Shown here in pieces: positions 15,135 to 21,449 of a stretch of DNA of 25,518 bases (position 1 is the first letter of the stretch; the number at the start of each line of letters is the position of its first letter). The stretch covers positions 1 to 25,518 of the forward strand of contig CALGGS010000211.1 in assembly GCA_937915735.1 (NCBI GenBank), written 5' to 3'. The stretch is from an uncultured Treponema sp. GTDB lineage: Bacteria > Spirochaetota > Spirochaetia > Treponematales > Treponemataceae. Made by a program: the position numbers and the translations under genes. The notes below the pieces were generated by a model. That model was not told the origin of the DNA, ran no database searches, and worked only from the letters and a program-made list of their open reading frames with translations.

Positions 15135-16265
15135 TTACAAATTGTCTAATTCAGCGATTATCCGCCGGGTACTTTTCCCGTCGCAGGCAGCCATGTGCCC
15201 TTTTCTCAGTTTGTGAATAAAATCAAAATCGAAATTTCCGGCATCTTTTACTGCTCTGATTAAGTCGTCTGTAGTGTCAAGCCGGCTTTCCATGATGAGA
15301 GACTTGAAGTCAAAATAAAATCCCCTTTCGTCGATATATTCATCCAGATCAGGAACCAGAAAATAAAGGGGCTTTTCGAACAGACACCACTCAAAAATCA
15401 GCGACGAATAATCAGAAATGAGAATGTCGGAAATAACTATGAGCTCGCTGATGGAAAAGAAATCCCCTGCATCAATGCAGAAACTTTTCAATTCATCTGG
15501 AATCTCAAGACCTCGTTTTTTTGTAATGGGATGCCGCTTCAGAAGCAGGATGAAATTATCCTCAAGATTCATTTTAAGTTTCCTCAAATCTAAAAAATCC
15601 GGCGTGTAGGATTCCGAGAGCTTTTTTCCCCTGAAAGTGGGGGCGTAGAGGAGAATCTTTTTGTTTTCTGCTCCATGTTCTGATAAAAAAGACTTTTTCT
15701 TCTCATCACATTCATGCAGAAAGTTTTTGTCAAAGAAAATGTCGGTCCTGCTTGAGCCAAGAGCCCTTATGACTCCTTTTTCAAGGGGAATTCCCGTTGC
15801 TTCTGAATAATGCTCCTTAATCTCTTCGCTTGTCACCGTAAAGAGATTCGTATTCTTGAATTTGTTGAAAGGGTCTTTTATGTCTCCCCAGCCCTTCATT
15901 TTTGACAGACCGAATTTTTTGAACGCACCGCAGCCATGCCAGAGGTTGATGATTTTTGTTTCCTTTCTGAGGGGAATGTTGTCAAGCAGGGTAGAGCCGC
16001 TGCAGATGAAGATGAATCTTGCATTCCTGATTTCTTTTATGAGCTTTACTTCTTCGGAAAATCCGTGGACTTTATTTATGACCGTAAGGCTGTACCTGCC
16101 GTCTGACTTTAAGGCTTTGTACAGCTGGAAAAAAGACGGCTCAAGGTAATCGTATTCGATTGAGTAGAGGACCAGCTTGTTTTTGATTCTCTTTTTTGTA
16201 GTCAAAAGATAAATGGACGGGAGAAGGAATTTGTACCTGACGATTTTTTTAATTTTACTGAGCAT
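15135..16265 (-). CDS. CDP-glycerol glycerophosphotransferase-like (TagB/TagF family)
   Basis: A 376-residue protein matching the C-terminal GT-B part of the TagB/TagF family: IINLWHGCGAFKKFG (WHG motif), LLYAPTFRGKK, ILLLKRHP, and ILISDYSSLIFEWCLFEKPL with the conserved D-Y-S-S. Enzymes of this family transfer glycerol- or ribitol-phosphate from CDP donors to a lipid-linked or glycan acceptor. It is much shorter than polymerising TagF, closer to primases (TagB) or single-transfer enzymes. The predicted donor may come from the IspD-like enzyme nearby, but no GlcT/TagD-type glycerol cytidylyltransferase is present in the window. There is no clear ribosome-binding site before the ATG, and a 12-bp inverted-repeat arm lies 18-29 bases upstream. 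Confidence 0.88.
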   Translation of the reverse strand: MLSKIKKIVRYKFLLPSIYLLTTKKRIKNKLVLYSIEYDYLEPSFFQLYKALKSDGRYSLTVINKVHGFSEEVKLIKEIRNARFIFICSGSTLLDNIPLRKETKIINLWHGCGAFKKFGLSKMKGWGDIKDPFNKFKNTNLFTVTSEEIKEHYSEATGIPLEKGVIRALGSSRTDIFFDKNFLHECDEKKKSFLSEHGAENKKILLYAPTFRGKKLSESYTPDFLDLRKLKMNLEDNFILLLKRHPITKKRGLEIPDELKSFCIDAGDFFSISELIVISDILISDYSSLIFEWCLFEKPLYFLVPDLDEYIDERGFYFDFKSLIMESRLDTTDDLIRAVKDAGNFDFDFIHKLRKGHMAACDGKSTRRIIAELDNL

Positions 16266-16282
16266 ATGCAGAAAAAGGTAAA

Positions 16283-16395
16283 TTTAAACCACCGATTTTT
16301 TGTTCCCTGAAGGACTCTAAAAAATTTTTGTCTGGATATGGAAAATAATTGTGATTTATGGTATAAATTCCGTATAATTTAAACGGTGGTTTAAA
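16283..16395. repeat. 12-bp perfect inverted repeat flanking a divergent promoter
   Basis: TTTAAACCACCG at 16283-16294 and its exact reverse complement CGGTGGTTTAAA at 16384-16395 enclose 89 bases between the TagF-like gene and licD2. The right arm also supplies the licD2 ribosome site (GGTGG) and touches its ATG. The predicted rightward promoter lies wholly inside the enclosed segment. The layout fits an invertible promoter or a paired operator. No recombinase gene is in the window. Confidence 0.7.
16349..16378 (+). promoter_or_regulatory. Predicted licD2 promoter within the inverted-repeat-bounded segment
   Basis: TTGTGA (16349-16354), an 18-base spacer and a perfect TATAAT (16373-16378) lead to licD2, whose start is 18 bases further on. 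A second -10-like TATAAA lies at 16362-16367. I see no equally good promoter in the leftward direction for the TagF-like gene. Confidence 0.6.
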
Positions 16396-17316
16396 ATGAC
16401 AGCATTACAGATAGACTTGCCGGAGCATTTTCTGGATGAGGAAGTTCGTGACGGTTACACAGTCACCCGTCAGATGAAAGAGGTTTGGGCTGTTGAGCTG
16501 GATTTATTGCATCAGGTTCAAAAAATCTGCGAAAAATATAACATTGAATATTTTGCTGATGGAGGTACTCTTTTAGGAGCTGTCAGACACAAAGGTTTTA
16601 TTCCCTGGGATGATGATATTGATTTAAAAATGGATAGGGAAAATTATGAAAAATTTTGCAGTGTTGCAAAAAATGAACTGAAATCCCCGTATTTTTATCA
16701 GACTGAAGAAACAGATTCACAAACAATTTTTGGTTGTCTAAAAATAAGAAATTCTCGGACGACAATGATTATCGAAAAGCAGTTTCAAAGAAATTTTTCT
16801 TATAACCAGGGAATTTGGCTTGATATTTTCGTTTACGACAATATTCCTGATGATGAAATTCAATTTAAAAAATTTCAAAAGAAATTGATTCTTATCAAAA
16901 AGAAAGCGCATAAGTTCAGAAATTATTCCCGCTTAAATCTTAACGAGAGAAATTTCGTGAAAAAAATTTTGGGAAAAATTGTTTCAATTTTTAAAATCAA
17001 AAATTTTTACTACTTCAGATTAAATAAAAAATCCCAGGAATTTAATGAATCAGAGACTGAATGCTTTGCCGCCATGTTTTTCCGTCCTGAAAGAACGGCA
17101 GGCTTTGAAAAAAAAATATATTTTGCAGAAAAAAAATACCTGGACTTTGAGTTCCTGAAAATTCCAGTTCCTTCTGATTACGATGCGGTTCTTACTGAGA
17201 ACTACGGAAATTGGAAAGAATTTGTTGTTGGCTCAAATTTTCATGGAAATGTAATTATTGATACTGATAAGCCATATACAGAATATATGAAAAGAAAACC
17301 GGAGGAAATAAAATGA
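16396..17316 (+). CDS. LicD-family phosphotransferase (licD2)
   Basis: A 306-residue LicD protein with the core GGTLLGAVRHKGFIPW (residues 56-71) and DDDID (72-76), and a later NQGIWLDIFVYDNIPDDE block. It should transfer a phosphorylated substituent from a CDP donor to a surface glycan. The first 28 residues (MTALQIDLPE through TRQMK) form an extension identical in licD3. The start is set by GGTGG 6 bases upstream. The stop overlaps the fusion gene start (ATGA), so the transferase is probably made together with the enzyme that would supply its CDP-linked donor. The coding sequence is AT-rich, unlike the flanking TagF-like gene. Confidence 0.93.
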   Translation: MTALQIDLPEHFLDEEVRDGYTVTRQMKEVWAVELDLLHQVQKICEKYNIEYFADGGTLLGAVRHKGFIPWDDDIDLKMDRENYEKFCSVAKNELKSPYFYQTEETDSQTIFGCLKIRNSRTTMIIEKQFQRNFSYNQGIWLDIFVYDNIPDDEIQFKKFQKKLILIKKKAHKFRNYSRLNLNERNFVKKILGKIVSIFKIKNFYYFRLNKKSQEFNESETECFAAMFFRPERTAGFEKKIYFAEKKYLDFEFLKIPVPSDYDAVLTENYGNWKEFVVGSNFHGNVIIDTDKPYTEYMKRKPEEIK

Positions 17317-19721
17317 CAAAAAAGCAATTTGATATTTTACTGTCATTGAGTGAAAATTGCTCTTTATCAATTGAGAAACTTGCAGTAAAACTTTTTGAAA
17401 ATGAAGATGAAATTTCAAAAGACTATAAATATCTTACAGAAAATGAATTTATTATTGACGGAAAACTTTCAGAAAAAGGAATCAGTGTATTAAAAAAACA
17501 TAAGATAGATAATGCAATTATCCTTGCGGCTGGTATGTCAACTCGTTTTGTCCCATTAAATTTTGAGACACCTAAGGGACTTCTTTCCGTAAAAGGTGAA
17601 ACCCTCATTGAACGCCAGATTCGGCAGTTGAGGGAAAAAGGAATAGAAGAAATTGTTATTGTCGTTGGATACATGAAAGAAAAATTTAATTTTCTTAAAG
17701 ATAAGTACAATGTAGTACTTGTAGAGACAGACGATTATGAAAGCAGAAACAATCACGCAAGTGTCTATGCCGCAAAAAAATATCTCAGGAATTCAATAAT
17801 CACTTCTTCTGATTTATATTTTACGGAAAATATCTTTCAGTCCTATGCCTATGATTCATATTATTGTACAATTTATGTTCCTGGAAAAACTGCAGAACGA
17901 GGAATTGTAACGGACTCAGATGACAAAATACTGAAAACAATGTATGGAGACAAATGCTGTGACATTTGGGTTACATTGGGGTATGCATTCTTTTCCGAGC
18001 GTTTTTCTAAGAAAATAATTGAGCATATTGAAAATGAATTTAATCTTCCGGAAACTTCAGGAAAATTTTGGGCTGATATTCAGGATGAGCATTTGTCAGA
18101 TTTATATATGTATGCAAAACGCTGCTCTTCTGAGATTATAAACGAATTTGACTCTCTTGAAGAACTGAGAAATTTTGACTGGAAATACAAAAATAATTCT
18201 GGTTCAACCATATTAAAGAACATCTGTTACAGGCTTGGTGCAGAGGAAAGTGAAATTATTCATCTTGAATCATTGAAAAAAATTAAGCACTCTCTTTTTA
18301 AATTCCAATACAAGGATAATTGGTATATTTGTGATGTTAATCCTGGTGAAAAAGAAAAGATTTCATATCTTGGAAGGGTTTATTATCAGTGTCATGATCA
18401 GTGCGAAGATGATTCTATAAAGCTCTTCAAAATGGATAAGAACATAGCTTTTGAAACTGATACAAATGTTGATACGAATGCAGAACTTGAAAAATTGCTT
18501 GCAGCCTCAAAAGATTTTATAAAATATCATAAAGATACAGTACCTCTCTGTGCCGCCGAAAATGTTTGTTCTGATTTTACTAATCTGCCCTTGTCTCTTG
18601 GTTTCCAGGAGAGGTATATCATGAACAATACCTATTCTTTCAATATGGAAGATAATTTTATCGGATGCGAAAAATTATTTCCTTTCTACCAGATGATAAG
18701 TGAAACTTGTGAACGGATTTTCGGAGCAAAATATACGGATCCGCGTCCTTTTACAGGTATGCACTGCATTGATATGCTTGTAAAAACAATTTGTAAGTCT
18801 GGCGATAAAATTATGATTCTTGGAAAGGACTATGGCGGCCATGCTTCCGTTGCTCCTGTTGTTGAAAGGCTTGGCATTGAAGTATATGAAGCACCTTATG
18901 ATTTGCCGAATTTCGACCTTGATTATGAAAAAGTAAACAGAATCATCAGGGAAGAAAAAATCGGCTATATTTTGCTTGCTCCATCTGACATCATAAAACC
19001 TCTTGATGTTGAAAAAATTGATACATCAGAATGTGTTTTATTGTGGGATTGTTCACAGTTGATGGGGCTTATTGCGGCAGGTCTTTGTGCAAATCCTCTT
19101 AAGTCTAAAAAAAACATCATCATGTTTGGCGGAACTCATAAAACATTTCCAGGACCTGCATCAGGGCTGATTATGACAAATGAGAAATATTTGCATGACA
19201 AAATGGAGACCGAAATAAATCCTAAGTATCTCAGGCATTCCCAGATGCACCAAAAAATTTCGCTTCTGTTTTCCATGATTGAATTTGAGAAATTTGGGAA
19301 AGAATATATGAGCCATATGGTTCACTGTTCCAATTATCTTGGACAAAAACTTCGTTCATTCGGTTTTGATATTGCCGATTTTAACGGTCATATTTCAAAA
19401 ACTCATCAGATATTTATTAGGACTGAAAAAGAACTGATGGACAGAATTTACGATAATGCTTATAAATGCAAGGTCACCTTAAACAAAAAAACAAAAAAAT
19501 TGTTCAACGGCTTTGGAATCCGGCTCGGAACGCAGGAAATAGCCCGCTATGACTGGAATGACAACGCACTGGATATTGTTGCAGAGATAATTTATAAACT
19601 TTCCCTTGAAAACTGCGATATTGAAGAAATAGAAGCGTTAAAAGAGAGATTACCGAAAAAAATTGTACATTTTACTTTTGATAACAATGTTATGGAAAAA
19701 ATGAACTTTGAAAATGTTTAG
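17313..19721 (+). CDS. Fusion: winged helix + LicC-like cytidylyltransferase + LicA N-lobe remnant + SHMT-fold PLP domain
   Basis: An 802-residue multidomain protein. Residues ~1-63 look like a winged-helix domain. Residues ~66-290 match LicC-type CTP:phosphocholine cytidylyltransferases (ILAAGMSTRF, ETPKGLLSVKGE, IVVGYMKE, SSDLYF with Asp167, WADI with Asp255). Residues ~300-355 resemble the start of LicA choline kinase (NICYRLG, FQYKDNWYI, NPGE) but the rest of the kinase is missing. Residues ~400-765 match serine hydroxymethyltransferase: AAENVCS (Glu416), DYGGH (His510), WDCSQLMGLIAAGL (Asp579, with SHMT His replaced by Gln582), GGTHKTFPGP (PLP Lys610). A tail of ~37 residues ends the protein. 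Precedents for a cytidylyltransferase joined to a PLP enzyme are PntC and FrbH in phosphonate metabolism, but no PEP mutase gene is in the window. GGAGG supports the start. Substrate unknown. Confidence 0.88.
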   Translation: MTKKQFDILLSLSENCSLSIEKLAVKLFENEDEISKDYKYLTENEFIIDGKLSEKGISVLKKHKIDNAIILAAGMSTRFVPLNFETPKGLLSVKGETLIERQIRQLREKGIEEIVIVVGYMKEKFNFLKDKYNVVLVETDDYESRNNHASVYAAKKYLRNSIITSSDLYFTENIFQSYAYDSYYCTIYVPGKTAERGIVTDSDDKILKTMYGDKCCDIWVTLGYAFFSERFSKKIIEHIENEFNLPETSGKFWADIQDEHLSDLYMYAKRCSSEIINEFDSLEELRNFDWKYKNNSGSTILKNICYRLGAEESEIIHLESLKKIKHSLFKFQYKDNWYICDVNPGEKEKISYLGRVYYQCHDQCEDDSIKLFKMDKNIAFETDTNVDTNAELEKLLAASKDFIKYHKDTVPLCAAENVCSDFTNLPLSLGFQERYIMNNTYSFNMEDNFIGCEKLFPFYQMISETCERIFGAKYTDPRPFTGMHCIDMLVKTICKSGDKIMILGKDYGGHASVAPVVERLGIEVYEAPYDLPNFDLDYEKVNRIIREEKIGYILLAPSDIIKPLDVEKIDTSECVLLWDCSQLMGLIAAGLCANPLKSKKNIIMFGGTHKTFPGPASGLIMTNEKYLHDKMETEINPKYLRHSQMHQKISLLFSMIEFEKFGKEYMSHMVHCSNYLGQKLRSFGFDIADFNGHISKTHQIFIRTEKELMDRIYDNAYKCKVTLNKKTKKLFNGFGIRLGTQEIARYDWNDNALDIVAEIIYKLSLENCDIEEIEALKERLPKKIVHFTFDNNVMEKMNFENV

Positions 19722-19741
19722 GATTTTAAGGAGAAATCGAT

Positions 19742-20206
19742 ATGCTGTTGGAAAAGATTTCTGTCGTTGTTCCTTGCTTCAATGTTGAGAATTATATTGA
19801 TAAATGCCTTGATTCAATAGTCGGGCAGTCTTATAAAAATCTCGAGATTTTACTCGTTGATGACGGTTCCTCTGATTCTACCGGAAGAAAATGTGATGAA
19901 TGGGCTTTGAGGGACAAGAGAATACGGGTTATACATCAAGAAAACTGCGGATTGTCGTGTGCCCGCAACAAAGGAATAATAAATGCGACAGGCTCTTATA
20001 TATCATTTATTGATTCTGATGATTATCTGGATAAAGATTTTTATGAGAAGTTATATAAAAAAAAAGCGTTGCTTCGTTTTATAGGGCGCTCCCTTTTAGA
20101 TGTTGATGATATAAGTTTTTTGCCATTAATATCAGTGTTAGGGGTTAGAAAATTGATGCTGGCGAAAGGAAAAAAATGGGTCTTAAAAAAGATTATTTTT
20201 TATTAG
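19742..20206 (+). CDS. Shortened family 2 glycosyltransferase, probably degenerate
   Basis: A 154-residue reading frame with a good AAGGAG ribosome site. Residues 1-115 are a typical GT2 N-terminal half: ISVVVPCFNVENYIDKCLDS, LEILLVDDGSSDSTG, GLSCARNKGI, FIDSDDYLDKDFYEKLY. The family normally needs at least about 230-330 residues. Here the match stops straight after the DxD region, at a run of nine A (20057-20065), and the remaining ~40 residues are basic and unlike a GT2 catalytic half. Other frames do not restore it, so an internal or 3' deletion is likelier than a simple frameshift. The product probably lacks activity, since the acceptor half is missing. It sits between the fusion gene and the remnant of a second fusion gene, at a recombination junction. 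Confidence 0.72.
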   Translation: MLLEKISVVVPCFNVENYIDKCLDSIVGQSYKNLEILLVDDGSSDSTGRKCDEWALRDKRIRVIHQENCGLSCARNKGIINATGSYISFIDSDDYLDKDFYEKLYKKKALLRFIGRSLLDVDDISFLPLISVLGVRKLMLAKGKKWVLKKIIFY

Positions 20207-20331
20207 CATTTTGTTCCTTGTATTCTTTTTAATGGCATGTAAATCATAAAAATACTTTGTGTTTTAAATTTTGATTACCACTGTCTGAGGTAATTTTTTT
20301 GCTTCCTTATGAATCACCTGATAAATTTGCA
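20207..20331. other. AT-rich junction without recognisable gene
   Basis: Between the shortened GT2 and the fusion-gene remnant no frame gives a family I recognise, and stops occur in all plus frames. An open stretch in the remnant's frame (about 20275-20331, PLSEVIFLLPYESPDKF) does not match the intact fusion. It may be debris from another gene joined by recombination. Confidence 0.5.
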
Positions 20332-20535
20332 ATTGTTCGCTATGATTAGAATGTCAATTCACTAGATTTTTTCTCAGAAATCATCTACAATTCTTCTTGC
20401 GAAAACTGCGATATATTGGAAATTGAGAAATTAAAGAAACAGCTTCCTCCGAAAATTGTTCATTTTACTTTTCCTTCTGAAGAAGTTGAAAAAATTAAAT
20501 TTTCAATCCCAAAAATAAAGAAAGATTTAAAATGA
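20332..20535 (+). pseudogene. 3' remnant of a second LicC-SHMT fusion gene
   Basis: Translated in one frame this gives IVRYD, a TAG stop at 20347-20349, then NVNSLDFFSEIIYNSSCENC and DILEIEKLKKQLPPKIVHFT up to a TGA at 20533-20535. It aligns with the last ~60 residues of the intact fusion (IARYDWNDNALDIV, ENCDIEEIEALKERLPKKIV, HFTF). The stop replaces the Trp codon (TGG to TAG) of the intact copy. The final TGA overlaps the licD3 ATG, the same ATGA arrangement that joins licD2 to the intact fusion gene. No start or catalytic part remains. It shows that a second fusion copy once lay directly upstream of licD3. Confidence 0.82.
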
Positions 20536-21434
20536 CAGCATTGCAGATAGACTTGCCAGAGCATTTTCTTGATGAGGAAGTTCGTGACGGTTATACCGTT
20601 ACCCGTCAGATGAAGAAATTATGGGCGATTGAAATTGACCTGCTTTTTCAGCTTGACAGGATATGCAGGAAATATGGCTTGAAATATTTTGCTGACGGTG
20701 GCACTCTTCTGGGGGTAAAGCGGCATAAAGGCTACATCCCATGGGATGACGATATTGATGTCTGCATGCTCCGCTCAGACTACGAAATTCTTTGCAGTGT
20801 TGCCCCGAAAGAACTTGACTCCCCCTATTTCTTTCAGAATGAAAAGACTGACCCCGGAGTCGTCTTTGGCTTTTCAAAAATCTGCAATTCCGAGACGACG
20901 ATGATTCTTGACGCCAACAAAAACAGAAATTTTACATTTAATCAGGGAATAAACATAGATATTTTCCCCCAGGATAACCTTCCCGATGATAAGGCGGAGC
21001 AGAAAAAGTTTCTAGAGCATCTCAGGAAACTTAAGGCAAAGTCTAAGAAATTTCGCGGGCAGATGTATCTTGATGATGGAGACACCCGTATCCTTAAAAG
21101 GATTTATGCGGCTGTAATGAAATTCTTGAGGCCAAAAAACAGGGCTTATTTCAAATTTGAAAAGGCCTGCCAGAAATACAACGGAAAAAAATGCGAATAC
21201 TGTGCGAGCATTTCATTCAAGCCTGACCGCAAGGTTGGCTTCAAGAAAACGGCCGGTTTTGAAAATGCAGAACTGCTTCCCTTTGAGTTTTTTACCCTTC
21301 CTTGTCCCGAAAATTCCGAATGGTATCTTACGGATTTTTACGGAGACTGGCAGACTCCCGTCAAGGGGGCTTCCTTGCACGGCAGTCTGATTATTGACAC
21401 GGAAAAATCTTACCGCGAATATATTCATAAATAA
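20532..21434 (+). CDS. LicD-family phosphotransferase (licD3)
   Basis: A 300-residue LicD protein with GGTLLGVKRHKGYIPW and DDDIDVCM, then NQGINIDIFPQDNLPDD. The 28-residue N-terminal extension is identical to that of licD2 and nearly identical at the DNA level with silent changes, while the rest differs at many amino acids and uses more G/C-rich codons. The usual LicD role, transfer of phosphocholine or a similar group to a glycan, is expected. AGAAAG lies 6 bases upstream of the ATG. It follows the remnant of a fusion gene and has lost its own cytidylyltransferase partner, so it would depend on the intact fusion enzyme. It is convergent with the Wzi-like gene, 15 bases away, with no clear terminator between. 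Confidence 0.93.
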   Translation: MTALQIDLPEHFLDEEVRDGYTVTRQMKKLWAIEIDLLFQLDRICRKYGLKYFADGGTLLGVKRHKGYIPWDDDIDVCMLRSDYEILCSVAPKELDSPYFFQNEKTDPGVVFGFSKICNSETTMILDANKNRNFTFNQGINIDIFPQDNLPDDKAEQKKFLEHLRKLKAKSKKFRGQMYLDDGDTRILKRIYAAVMKFLRPKNRAYFKFEKACQKYNGKKCEYCASISFKPDRKVGFKKTAGFENAELLPFEFFTLPCPENSEWYLTDFYGDWQTPVKGASLHGSLIIDTEKSYREYIHK

Positions 21435-21449
21435 TAGCCGGGAAGGGCA

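Noticed and set aside
21435..21449. Terminator between licD3 and the Wzi-like gene
   Set aside because: The 15-base gap has no stable hairpin or T-run.
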